Source of the DNA: Bdellovibrio sp. SKB1291214
GTDB taxonomy: Bacteria > Bdellovibrionota > Bdellovibrionia > Bdellovibrionales > Bdellovibrionaceae
DNA length: 64,000 nucleotides
Assembly (NCBI RefSeq): GCF_002209355.2
Contig: NZ_CP106855.1
Coordinates: forward strand, 2,046,001-2,110,000
Direction: 5' to 3'
Below the pieces are notes generated by a model. That model made no database searches and was not told the origin of the DNA. It was given only the letters and a program-made list of their open reading frames with translations. A program made the translations under genes and the position numbers. Within the stretch, counting starts at the first letter, position 1; each line of letters starts with the position of its first letter. Positions 8,889-16,750 of this stretch are shown here, in pieces.

Positions 8889-9537
8889 GATTTCCCTCTT
8901 AAAATTCGAATGAAATCTTCGGGAGGAAAACCCAGTTTCTGAAGGTAAGTTTCAGGAAAATATGATGTGTTCAAGAATTCTTGGATTTTCGCAACTGATT
9001 GTGATTGAAACTATTCAATGCTCGGGTGAAGAATTCTTGCAAAGTTAGTATAATATTTTCTCAGCTTTTAATTGCTGAACTGGGTAAAGACGCCAGGAAG
9101 TTTGCTTCTTCTAAGGGCATTTGTTCCGTTAAAATTTATGAGTGGATCATCAGAATGTTCTATGATGTAGCGGCTTGAGCCTGTTCCAGTCGGTTACAAA
9201 TTGTTAATCCAGAAATAGATTCACCGCTCTATTTTTTGATGAAAAATGAAATCCGGAACTTCATGTATCGTATTTTTCACGGCATTTAATACCCAAAATT
9301 CCTGCCTAAATAATGAACTTTTACGAGTGAAAAAGGTCTCCAAAAAACACTTCACAAAATTTCAAAGATTCTCAAAAAACTGATGCTCGGAAATCTGGAG
9401 TCACAACGGAAAACGGCGGATGACGAAAATAATGCGTCCACAGTTTTGTCGCGTGTTGTCTTAGTTCCGCATCGACAACGAGAAATACAAACGAGTAGCT
9501 TGGCTATGTAAAGAAACAAAGAAGGTAGGAATATTTC
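8889..9537. other. Long intergenic region with a gene relic
   Basis: About 650 bp without a convincing gene. It must hold the promoters of the divergent chemoreceptor (minus) and of the stressosome operon (plus). The only recognisable element is the relic at 9061-9111. The stretch 9230-9400 is AT-rich. No clear promoter consensus, riboswitch or repeat array was identified. Confidence 0.6.
9061..9111 (-). pseudogene. Relic of the 3' end of a gene like the one at 15.7-16.1 kb
   Basis: These 51 nt match the last coding bases of the exported protein at 15696-16145 almost base for base (shared words include ATTGCTGAACTGGGTAAAGA and CCAGGAAGTTTGCTTC). A one-base insertion (GGCGTC for GGGTC) shifts the frame, so the relic would read EEANFLASLPSS in place of EEANFLGLYPVQ. 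Similarity ends abruptly after 9111. It is a decayed duplicate fragment. Confidence 0.75.
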
Positions 9538-10440
9538 ATGATGGAAACTAAGTCAGCACTTCCAATTTTTATTAAAAAGCATGAGCAACATGTTTTGAAC
9601 TCTTGGACAGAAGAGCAAGTTTCAAAAATCGGTAGCAAAATTTCAGTCAGTGAGCTGAAAAGACAATGTTCAGATTTTATGGGCCTGATGACTGAAGCTT
9701 TGCAAACTGGGACATACGAAAACCTTAAAGGTAACCAGTGGGAAAATGTGAAAAGAATGCTGTCGGAGATCTCTCGTTCAAGAAGTCTTCAAGGCTTCTC
9801 GCCCAGTGAAACAGCAATATTTATTTTCTCTTTGAAAAAGCCACTTTTCAATATGTTGAAAATGGAGCTTGAAGCACAGCCGTTAGAACTTGCCAATGAA
9901 ATGTGGAACATCACCACGTTGTTGGACCAGCTGGGACTATTTACCACTGAGGCATATCAAAAGACTCGAGAAGAAGTTATCGTTCGCCAGCAAGAGGAAA
10001 TGCTAGAGCTATCTACCCCGGTGGTAAAACTTTGGGATGGTATTCTTGCATTGCCGATGATTGGAACTTTGGATAGCAGTCGCACACAGGTTGTTATGGA
10101 AAGTCTTCTTCAGCGTATCATGGAAACTGAAAGCGAAATTGCGATCATTGATATCACAGGCGTTCCAACGGTTGATACATTAGTGGCCCAGCATCTGATG
10201 AAAACTGTCACTGCCGCTCGCTTGATGGGTGCTGAATGTATCATTAGCGGTATCCGACCACAGATTGCGGCAACGATTGTTCATTTGGGCGTCGATTTGG
10301 GCGCAATCACAACGAAAGCAACTTTGGCTGATGCATTTTTGGTAGCTTTGTCTCGTACGAACCGTTTTGTAACCAAAGGAACAAAAGCAAAAAATACTTC
10401 TGCGACTTCGTTCAATTCTGGTGTTGAGGCAAGGGCTTAA
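9538..10440 (+). CDS. rsbR: RsbR-type stressosome sensor protein
   Basis: Residues about 8-150 form an all-helical N-terminal domain (RsbRD-like sensor), followed by a STAS domain at about 160-275. The STAS part has IIDITGVPTVDT and IISGIRPQIAATIVHLG, so T211 and T246 lie where RsbRA paralogues carry the threonines phosphorylated by RsbT. The known role is to form, with RsbS, the large stressosome shell that holds RsbT until stress. Its stop is 2 nt before the rsbS start. ATG 9538 follows an agaaggtagg-type ribosome site. The first gene of the six-gene operon, it probably defines which signal the complex senses. Confidence 0.9.
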   Translation: MMETKSALPIFIKKHEQHVLNSWTEEQVSKIGSKISVSELKRQCSDFMGLMTEALQTGTYENLKGNQWENVKRMLSEISRSRSLQGFSPSETAIFIFSLKKPLFNMLKMELEAQPLELANEMWNITTLLDQLGLFTTEAYQKTREEVIVRQQEEMLELSTPVVKLWDGILALPMIGTLDSSRTQVVMESLLQRIMETESEIAIIDITGVPTVDTLVAQHLMKTVTAARLMGAECIISGIRPQIAATIVHLGVDLGAITTKATLADAFLVALSRTNRFVTKGTKAKNTSATSFNSGVEARA

Positions 10441-10442
10441 AC

Positions 10443-10874
10443 ATGGAGCGTATTCCAATCATTAAACTTGGTAGTTTTTTATTAGTGAGTATCCAAGTTG
10501 ATATGCACGATAAACTTGCGATGACTTTGCAAGATGATTTGACGAATAAAATCGTTAGCACGAATGCTAAAGCCGTACTGATCGATATTTCTTCTCTAGA
10601 CATTGTGGATTCATTCATCGGCAGAATGCTTGCGGGAATCGCCAATATGGCTCGTATCTTAGATGCCGAAACCGTTGTGGTGGGCATGCAGCCAGCCGTG
10701 GCTATTACTCTTGTAGAGTTGGGCATGGAGCTAAATGGAATTAAAACTGCACTAAATGTGGATAGAGGCATGGCATTGCTAAGAAAAACTCTAAAGCTTT
10801 CTGATGATGAAGATTTAGTAAATCAAGATCACGAAAGCGAATGGGCTGAAAAGCATGCAAATATTGAAGCATGA
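10443..10874 (+). CDS. rsbS: RsbS-type stressosome core protein
   Basis: A single STAS domain of 143 residues. S57 in VDSFIGRML corresponds to the serine (S59 in Bacillus subtilis RsbS) phosphorylated by RsbT, and the second motif is VVVGMQPAVAITLVELG. In B. subtilis, phosphorylated RsbS releases RsbT, which then activates the downstream phosphatase. The gene sits directly between rsbR and rsbT, the universal order of this module. It has a C-terminal acidic extension of about 20 residues (SDDEDLVNQDHESEW) not needed for the STAS fold. Confidence 0.92.
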   Translation: MERIPIIKLGSFLLVSIQVDMHDKLAMTLQDDLTNKIVSTNAKAVLIDISSLDIVDSFIGRMLAGIANMARILDAETVVVGMQPAVAITLVELGMELNGIKTALNVDRGMALLRKTLKLSDDEDLVNQDHESEWAEKHANIEA

Positions 10875-11262
10875 GGTTTATCCCATCAAGACTCCGAGTG
10901 ACATTGTAATTATTCGGAAAGAGGTCAGATCTTGGTCAGCCAGCATTGGTTTGAATCTTATTGATCAAACTAAAGTTGTCACTGCCGCCAGCGAGCTTGC
11001 CCGAAATACGTTGGATTATGGCGGTGGTGGCGAATTGCAACTATCCTCCGTGATGAATGTAGATCGGAAGTCAGGAATCCGTCTGGTATTTGCGGATCAG
11101 GGACCGGGAATCGCCGACTTAAAACTTGCCCTTACTGATGGATACACAACTGGTGGAGGTTTGGGATTAGGTCTCTCAGGCTCACGCAGATTAGTTAATG
11201 AATTTGATATTGAGTCAGAACCGGGAAAAGGCACTCGTGTTACAGCAGTTAAGTGGAAGTAA
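10855..11262 (+). CDS. rsbT: RsbT-type serine kinase/switch protein
   Basis: A 135-residue GHKL ATPase with the N-box ELARN, the G1-box DQGPGI and the glycine-rich lid GGGLGLGLSG, matching RsbT in length and order. It overlaps rsbS by 20 nt. In the known system, RsbT phosphorylates RsbR and RsbS, leaves the stressosome, and binds its target through the same surface. No rsbU phosphatase gene follows; the next genes carry two further RsbT-like domains fused to a phosphatase and to a kinase, which suggests that the target of this RsbT is one of them. Confidence 0.92.
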   Translation: MQILKHEVYPIKTPSDIVIIRKEVRSWSASIGLNLIDQTKVVTAASELARNTLDYGGGGELQLSSVMNVDRKSGIRLVFADQGPGIADLKLALTDGYTTGGGLGLGLSGSRRLVNEFDIESEPGKGTRVTAVKWK

Positions 11263-12250
11263 TTTAAAACGTCATAGCCATAATTTTTCAATGACAGATC
11301 CTTCTCAAGTGGGGGAGGTTCGTCGTTTCGTTCAGAAACTATCGAAAGACTTTGATTTCAACGAAGTTGAAGTAGGCCGTCTTTCTATAATCGTGAATGA
11401 GCTGGGCAATAATCTTGTCAAGTATGCTCCGGGCGGGCGGCTTTTAGTTCGCGCGTTTGACAATCAAGATCTTAAGCAAGTGGAAATATTATCAATTGAT
11501 ACGGGGCCAGGGATGGACGTAGACGTGGTAATGACTGATGGTTACACCACGGGACAAACTCCTGGTACGGGGCTTGGTTCAGTCAAACGACAAGCGGATT
11601 ATTTTGATTTGTACTCGACGACAAAGGGCACCGTCATTGTCGCCGGTATTTTTAAAGATAGTTCCAAGAGTTCTTTTAATTTTGGAGTCGTCAACCTACC
11701 GGTAGCTAGCGAGTCCGTCTGTGGAGATGATTATTATTTAAATATGGATAAGGATTCTGTAACAGCCCTTGTGGTCGATGGACTCGGTCATGGAATTCTT
11801 GCTAGCCAGGCTGCCAACGAGGCCACCGCTTTATTTTCGGAAATTCAGAATGAACCTCTCGATTTTATCTTAAACCGAATTCATGGAAAATTGAAGTCCA
11901 CCCGAGGGGGCGCTGTTTTTCTTCTTCGATGGAGTGAAGCTGGAGTGGTGACTTTTACCGGAGTGGGCAATATTCGCACCGTCATTCAAAAGCCTATCGA
12001 AAACAAGACTTTGATTTCGCAAAATGGCACGGCTGGAGTTCAGATCCGTACGCCAAAAGTTTTATCAGAAAAATGGGATGGAGAAGGTCTCTTGATTCTT
12101 CATACCGACGGAATTAATAACCGCTGGGACTTCTCGGCCCATCCGGGTTTGATTTATCGACACCCTGCTGTGATAGCAGGGATTATCTCTCGTGATTTCT
12201 GTCGTGGGACCGATGATGCAACTGTAGTTGTAATAGGAAGAAATAAATGA
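11237..12250 (+). CDS. Fusion of RsbT/RsbW-like ATPase and RsbX/SpoIIE-type PP2C phosphatase
   Basis: The GTG at 11237 is preferred over an ATG 39 nt upstream because gggaaaagg sits 5-6 nt before it; it overlaps rsbT by 26 nt. The N-terminal half (about 1-140) is a GHKL ATPase with N-box VNELGNN, G1 DTGPGM and lid GTGLG. The C-terminal half is a PP2C-type phosphatase with the metal ligands CGDDY, VVDGLGHG, HTDGI and GTDDATVVV. RsbX normally removes phosphates from RsbS/RsbR and resets the stressosome, and it is normally a free protein. This fused layout (kinase-like plus phosphatase) is known in stressosome clusters outside Bacillus. It is the probable reset enzyme here. Confidence 0.85.
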   Translation: MLQQLSGSNLKRHSHNFSMTDPSQVGEVRRFVQKLSKDFDFNEVEVGRLSIIVNELGNNLVKYAPGGRLLVRAFDNQDLKQVEILSIDTGPGMDVDVVMTDGYTTGQTPGTGLGSVKRQADYFDLYSTTKGTVIVAGIFKDSSKSSFNFGVVNLPVASESVCGDDYYLNMDKDSVTALVVDGLGHGILASQAANEATALFSEIQNEPLDFILNRIHGKLKSTRGGAVFLLRWSEAGVVTFTGVGNIRTVIQKPIENKTLISQNGTAGVQIRTPKVLSEKWDGEGLLILHTDGINNRWDFSAHPGLIYRHPAVIAGIISRDFCRGTDDATVVVIGRNK

Positions 12251-14055
12251 ATTTAAAAAAGCCAGGTCTTCCATTACTAACGATTCAAATCAAATATGAA
12301 CCCGACATTGTAACAGCACGTAGAAAAACCAGGGATTTGGCAGAAGCTTTAGGTTTTGATTCCCAGGATCAGGCGCGGATCGGTACTGCCGTATCTGAGT
12401 TAGCCCGCAATGTTTTTCAGTATGCGCAAAAAGGAACCGTAGAGTTTTTTTTCAATACCCAGATTCCTCAGGCTTTATTAATAAAAGTTTCTGATCGAGG
12501 ACCGGGCATTGCGAATCTCCATGATATTTTGGGGGGAGTTTATATTTCTCCAAGTGGAATGGGTGTTGGTCTCATTGGTTCAAAAAAATTAATGGATATT
12601 TTTGAACTTGAAACATCCAATGCGGGTACAGAAGTTTTAGTTGGTAAAACTCTAAGTGCAAAGTCAAAAAATATTTCAAATGACGTTTTAGTGAAAATCG
12701 TCGAATCCATGGCGACGAAGAAAGCTGATGATGCTTTTGAAGAGATTCAGCTTCAAAATCGTGAATTGTTGGCAGCGCTTGACGAATTGACCGCTAAAAA
12801 GAATGAGCTTTCTGAGTTAAACGCAGAACTTGAAGAGACTAATAAAGGTGTCTTAGCATTGTATGCAGAACTCGATGAAAAGGCCGAATCACTTCAGCAT
12901 GCGAACGAAGTGAAGACGAGCTTTTTGTCCAATATGACTCATGAGTTCCGTACACCTTTAAGTTCTATCATCAGCCTCACGCGTCTTCTTATTGATCGAG
13001 TCGATGGGGATTTGACTCCTGAACAAGAGCGACAAGTAAATTACATCAGAAAATCCGGCGAGTCTCTTTTAGAGCTCGTGAATGATCTGCTTGATCTTGC
13101 AAAAGTTGAAGCCGGCAAAGTCAGCGTGAATGCCGCAAGTTTTGATGTCGAAGAACTTATGGGAAGTCTACGCGGTATGTTTAGACCTATCATTGGAGAC
13201 CGTGAGAGTATCGAATTTACAGTTGACTGGGACGAGAACATTCCTGAGTTGAATACGGATCAACCCAAGGTCGCTCAAATTTTGCGTAATCTAATTTCTA
13301 ATGCCGTGAAGTTTACGGAAAAAGGTCGAATTCAGGTTAATGCGAAACAAGTGAATTCGGAAAATGTCCTTTTCACTGTGGCAGATAGTGGAATTGGAAT
13401 CAGCGATGAGCATCATCGTTTGATCTTTGAAGACTATAGTCAGATAGATTCTAAAGTACAAAAAAAGCACAAAGGAACGGGTCTTGGGCTTCCGCTTTCA
13501 AGAAAGCTTGCCCGAATGTTGGGTGGGGATTTATGGGTGGAAAGTAAAATTGGATCGGGATCCATCTTCCACGTTTTACTACCTATAAAATATGAAGGAA
13601 ATAAAGAAGCCATTCTTATTCCGAAAAATAATTCTCCTATGCCGACTGAAATAACAGAGAGCAATTCGAAATTTAAGGTTTTGTTGATCGATGATGACGA
13701 GCCTTCTCGATATATTCTTCGGGGTTTGATTAGTTCTCAGCTATCCGCTGATTTTATCGAAGTACAAACGGGCGAAGAAGGTTTGGTGAAAATTAAAACT
13801 TTAAAACCTGATGTGGTATTTCTGGATTTAAATATGCCGGGACTAAGTGGTTTTGATGTCCTTGATAAGGTACAAAGCGATCCCAATCTTAAGGATACCC
13901 CCATCATAATAAATACGGCTAAAAAGCTTTCTGAATACGAAATTGCTAGGCTTGAGCATGCCTCCGCAATTTTATCTAAAGAACGAACAGATCATCAGCG
14001 TGCGCTTCAGGAAATGAAATCGGCTTTGGTAAAAGTCGGATTTGATTATCAATAG
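12247..14055 (+). CDS. Hybrid histidine kinase with an N-terminal RsbT-like domain
   Basis: Order of domains: RsbT-like GHKL ATPase (residues about 10-135; N-box ELARN, G1 DRGPGI), coiled coil (160-222), HisKA with H232 in NMTHEFRTPLSS, HATPase (about 335-450; N-box LISNAVKFTEKG, G2 GTGLGLPL) and receiver (about 475-595; D in VFLDLNMPG). The receiver lacks a clear KP motif (SKERTD in its place), so it may signal atypically. No membrane segment is present, so the kinase is cytoplasmic. It overlaps the phosphatase gene by 4 nt. The RsbT-like head could dock on RsbR/RsbS and so place the kinase under stressosome control. Confidence 0.9.
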   Translation: MNLKKPGLPLLTIQIKYEPDIVTARRKTRDLAEALGFDSQDQARIGTAVSELARNVFQYAQKGTVEFFFNTQIPQALLIKVSDRGPGIANLHDILGGVYISPSGMGVGLIGSKKLMDIFELETSNAGTEVLVGKTLSAKSKNISNDVLVKIVESMATKKADDAFEEIQLQNRELLAALDELTAKKNELSELNAELEETNKGVLALYAELDEKAESLQHANEVKTSFLSNMTHEFRTPLSSIISLTRLLIDRVDGDLTPEQERQVNYIRKSGESLLELVNDLLDLAKVEAGKVSVNAASFDVEELMGSLRGMFRPIIGDRESIEFTVDWDENIPELNTDQPKVAQILRNLISNAVKFTEKGRIQVNAKQVNSENVLFTVADSGIGISDEHHRLIFEDYSQIDSKVQKKHKGTGLGLPLSRKLARMLGGDLWVESKIGSGSIFHVLLPIKYEGNKEAILIPKNNSPMPTEITESNSKFKVLLIDDDEPSRYILRGLISSQLSADFIEVQTGEEGLVKIKTLKPDVVFLDLNMPGLSGFDVLDKVQSDPNLKDTPIIINTAKKLSEYEIARLEHASAILSKERTDHQRALQEMKSALVKVGFDYQ

Positions 14056-14063
14056 GACGGTTT

Positions 14064-15653
14064 ATGGATAAATCTACGAAAAAAATTCTGGTTGTCGATG
14101 ATACGGACGGTAATCGCTATGCGCTTGCCAGGAACCTAAAGACGGAAGGTTACTCTGTCGTGGAAGCCGTCAGTGGGTACGAAGCCTTGCGGTTAATTGA
14201 ATCGGAAATGCCCGACTTAGTGACACTTGATATTCATCTACCCGACATTAACGGGTTTGAAGTCTGCCGACGTATTAAATTAAATCCGATGACTTCGCAT
14301 ATTCCGGTGCTGCAGGTTTCTGCAAGTTACGTAACTTCTAAAGCTCGTATTATGGGTCTTGAAGGTGGTGCAGATAATTACTTAACTCATCCTATCGAGC
14401 CTCCTGTATTGCATGCGACGGTGCTTGCGTTGCTTAGAACTCGACAGTTGATGGATGATCTTAGATCTGCACAGATTGCGCAGGCCGAGTCCTTGTCTGC
14501 GGCTAAACTTGCGAATCAAGCGAAAAGTCGTTTTCTGTCGAATATGAGTCATGAAATTCGCACACCATTGGGAGTCATTCAAGGTTTCGCCGATCTCGCT
14601 CTGGAGCCGGGTATTAGTGAAGAAGAACGTCAGTCGTATCTTCATACTATTAAGAAAAATGCCATCAGTCTTACAAGTCTTATTGGTGAGATTTTGGATT
14701 TGGCGAAGGTTGAAGCCGGTAAGATGGAAATCGAAACAATACGATTCTCATTAACTCAGACTTTGAATGAAGTTGTTGAGAGCTTCAATTTGAGAGCTAA
14801 TGAAAAAGGTCTTACGCTGAAACTTCATACCGCAGAACATACACCTGAATTTATTAACAGTGATCCGACGAAATTCAGACAGATCTTAGTAAATCTAGTC
14901 GGTAACGCCTTAAAGTTTACCGAAAAAGGCTTGGTTGAAATCAATGTAGGTTTGACTAAGAATCGAAATTACCTGGGACATCACGTTCTTGAAGTTAAAG
15001 TTAAAGACTCTGGAATTGGACTATCTAAAGAGCAGCAAGGGAAACTCTTTGAGGCCTTTGTTCAGGCGGACAGCTCTACGACCAGAAAATTCGGTGGGAC
15101 AGGGTTGGGCTTAAATTTATCAAAAAAATTGGCTCAATCATTGGGCGGTGATCTTTACCTTTACGAAAGCAGCGAAGGCTTGGGAAGCACGTTCGGTATG
15201 GTCATTGATATTGGTTTGATTAAGCCTGAGGACTACTTACGACCCAAGACATCAAGTGAAGGCGTTAAAATCGAAAACAGCATGTTTAGTGGGATGCGCG
15301 TTTTATTAGTAGAGGATATCGAAGATAATCAGCTTCTTTTTTCGAACTACTTAAGAAACCTAAAAGCCAGCGTTGACGTTGCGGGTGACGGCATGATTGC
15401 ACTGAGTTGCGCTGAAAAGAATCAATACGATGTCATTTTGATGGATATTCAAATGCCGAACCTTGATGGCTATCAGACTTTGAAAGCTCTTCGTGAAAGA
15501 GGCGATAACACTCCGGCAATTGCCTTGACAGCCAATGCTCTTAAGGAAGAACGGGAAATCGCCCTGAATTTGGGTTTTGTGAATTACCTGACGAAACCAT
15601 TAAGTGCGAAGACCTTGGTGGCTGCACTTAAAGAAATTCAACTTCAACTCTAG
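14064..15653 (+). CDS. Hybrid histidine kinase, receiver-HisKA-HATPase-receiver
   Basis: The N-terminal receiver (about 8-125) has D56 in VTLDIHLP, but the usual KP is HP (residues about 109-110, YLTHPIE). HisKA carries H163 in NMSHEIRTPLG, and the HATPase has VNLVGNALKFTEKG and GTGLGLNL. The C-terminal receiver (about 410-525) is complete, with D in VILMDIQMP and K in YLTKP. No membrane helix is seen. It is the last gene of the stressosome operon, 8 nt after the previous stop, with a terminator following. Likely acceptor of the preceding kinase or a parallel output; an HPt protein would be needed to pass phosphate on and is encoded at 1661. Confidence 0.92.
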   Translation: MDKSTKKILVVDDTDGNRYALARNLKTEGYSVVEAVSGYEALRLIESEMPDLVTLDIHLPDINGFEVCRRIKLNPMTSHIPVLQVSASYVTSKARIMGLEGGADNYLTHPIEPPVLHATVLALLRTRQLMDDLRSAQIAQAESLSAAKLANQAKSRFLSNMSHEIRTPLGVIQGFADLALEPGISEEERQSYLHTIKKNAISLTSLIGEILDLAKVEAGKMEIETIRFSLTQTLNEVVESFNLRANEKGLTLKLHTAEHTPEFINSDPTKFRQILVNLVGNALKFTEKGLVEINVGLTKNRNYLGHHVLEVKVKDSGIGLSKEQQGKLFEAFVQADSSTTRKFGGTGLGLNLSKKLAQSLGGDLYLYESSEGLGSTFGMVIDIGLIKPEDYLRPKTSSEGVKIENSMFSGMRVLLVEDIEDNQLLFSNYLRNLKASVDVAGDGMIALSCAEKNQYDVILMDIQMPNLDGYQTLKALRERGDNTPAIALTANALKEEREIALNLGFVNYLTKPLSAKTLVAALKEIQLQL

Positions 15654-15664
15654 TTGGATACAAA

Positions 15665-15691
15665 AAAAGCCTCTCTTCCGAGAGGCTTTTT
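15665..15691 (+). terminator. Terminator of the stressosome operon
   Basis: Stem AGCCTCTC / GAGAGGCT (15668-15675, 15680-15687), loop TTCC, then five T, 12 nt after the stop of the last kinase. The A-run on the left would let it act in both directions. Confidence 0.85.
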
Positions 15692-15695
15692 GCTT

Positions 15696-16145
15696 TTATT
15701 CAGCTTCGAATTGCTGAACTGGGTAAAGACCCAGGAAGTTTGCTTCCTCAGTCGACATATCGAATTCTGGGTACAAGCCTTTAGACATTGTACAAACTAC
15801 GTCTACGTTAGCGTTACCCTCAGAAGTGTTCGCGTACAAAGTTCCTTCGTAAGATCTTGAAGAACGATCAAACTTAGCCTCTAAGCGACCAGAAGCATCG
15901 GGGCTTGTTGCAGTTGCGCGGATGTATTGGCCCTCTTGAACATCACTTGAAGTAACCTGCATTGCGATTTGCTTAGTTGATCCACCACTTACTGTGATCA
16001 AGATGTCGCCAACGATTTGGTTGCCCGACGTTGTTGCATCAGCTTTGAAGTTATACCAGTAGTAAGAACCTTCGCAGTGAACTTGCGCAGCGTGCGCCAA
16101 ACCACCGGCTAATAGAATTGCACCTGTCAAAAATAGACTTTTCAT
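15696..16145 (-). CDS. Exported hypothetical protein
   Basis: The start is placed at 16145, where ggagggg lies just upstream, not at the in-frame start 21 nt earlier. Residues 1-20 form a signal peptide ending AHA-A. The mature protein is about 130 residues, beta-rich, with two Cys (VHCEGSYYW near the start, VVCTMSKG near the end) that could pair. The tail reads NFLGLYPVQQF. A decayed copy of this tail lies at 9061-9111, so the gene belongs to a family that was duplicated across the stressosome operon. No known domain is recognised. Confidence 0.8.
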   Translation of the reverse strand: MKSLFLTGAILLAGGLAHAAQVHCEGSYYWYNFKADATTSGNQIVGDILITVSGGSTKQIAMQVTSSDVQEGQYIRATATSPDASGRLEAKFDRSSRSYEGTLYANTSEGNANVDVVCTMSKGLYPEFDMSTEEANFLGLYPVQQFEAE

Positions 16146-16234
16146 ATGAACCCCTCCGTAAGTCATAAGTAAGGGTTACCCGACTAGAGTAAAAGGTCAA
16201 AGAAAGGTCATGACTCTGTGCAGAGGAGGAATCG

Positions 16235-16621
16235 TTACCCTTCGAGTCCTTTAATGATCGGGCAGTCGGGGCGGTTGTCGCCGTGGCAATTCTTAGCGAG
16301 CATTTGAAGGGTATTTAACATTTCCTGCATTTCTTTTATTTTTTTCTCGAGCGCTTCTATCTGATCAAAAGCCAAAGCTTTAACATCACGGCTTGCGCGG
16401 GATTTGTTTCGCCATAGGCTGACAAGCTTTTTGATTTCTTTCATTGAAAATCCGAGGCTTCGGGCACGCTTAATGAATCGTAAAAACTGCACATCGTTTT
16501 CAGTATAGGAACGGTATCCAGAATCTGTACGCGCGGCTTTTGGGATGATCCCAATGGATTCGTAATGACGAATAAGCTTAGCGTTGACGCCTGACAGTTT
16601 TGCTAAATCACCGATATTCAT
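16235..16621 (-). CDS. cueR: CueR-like Cu(I)-responsive MerR-family regulator
   Basis: A 128-residue MerR protein: winged helix-turn-helix at 1-70 (IGDLAKLSGVNAKLIRHYESIG), long dimerisation helix to about 108, and a C-terminal metal loop C-HGDNRPD-C. The Cys-x7-Cys spacing is that of CueR, where the two cysteines bind a single Cu(I), Ag(I) or Au(I). It is divergent from the HMA-MauE gene, and both promoters contain a MerR-type dyad. Its own minus-strand promoter has TTGACC, a 19-bp spacer holding the dyad and TAAGAT, which implies autoregulation. Confidence 0.88.
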   Translation of the reverse strand: MNIGDLAKLSGVNAKLIRHYESIGIIPKAARTDSGYRSYTENDVQFLRFIKRARSLGFSMKEIKKLVSLWRNKSRASRDVKALAFDQIEALEKKIKEMQEMLNTLQMLAKNCHGDNRPDCPIIKGLEG

Positions 16622-16644
16622 TTGCCACCTCTATAGTATCTTAA

Positions 16645-16668
16645 ACCTTCCCATCGTTGGAAGGTCAA
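16645..16668 (-). promoter_or_regulatory. MerR/CueR-type operator-promoter of cueR
   Basis: On the minus strand: TTGACC (-35), then the dyad ACCTTCC-N7-GGAAGGT overlapping it, then TAAGAT (-10) after a 19-bp spacer. A long spacer bridged by a dyad is the hallmark of MerR-family promoters. The 24 nt are the exact reverse complement of 16691-16714. Confidence 0.85.
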
Positions 16669-16690
16669 GGAAGTGTATCAAAATTACCTA

Positions 16691-16714
16691 TTGACCTTCC
16701 AACGATGGGAAGGT
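16691..16714 (+). promoter_or_regulatory. MerR/CueR-type operator-promoter of the HMA-MauE gene
   Basis: TTGACC (-35) with the dyad ACCTTCC-N7-GGAAGGT, then CAGACT at a 19-bp spacing as the probable -10. The dyad matches the known CueR target in enteric copA promoters. The gene start at 16751 lies 36 nt downstream. Confidence 0.88.
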
Positions 16715-16750
16715 GCAGACTGGTCTTAGTTCAAAGGAACTGGAGGATTT

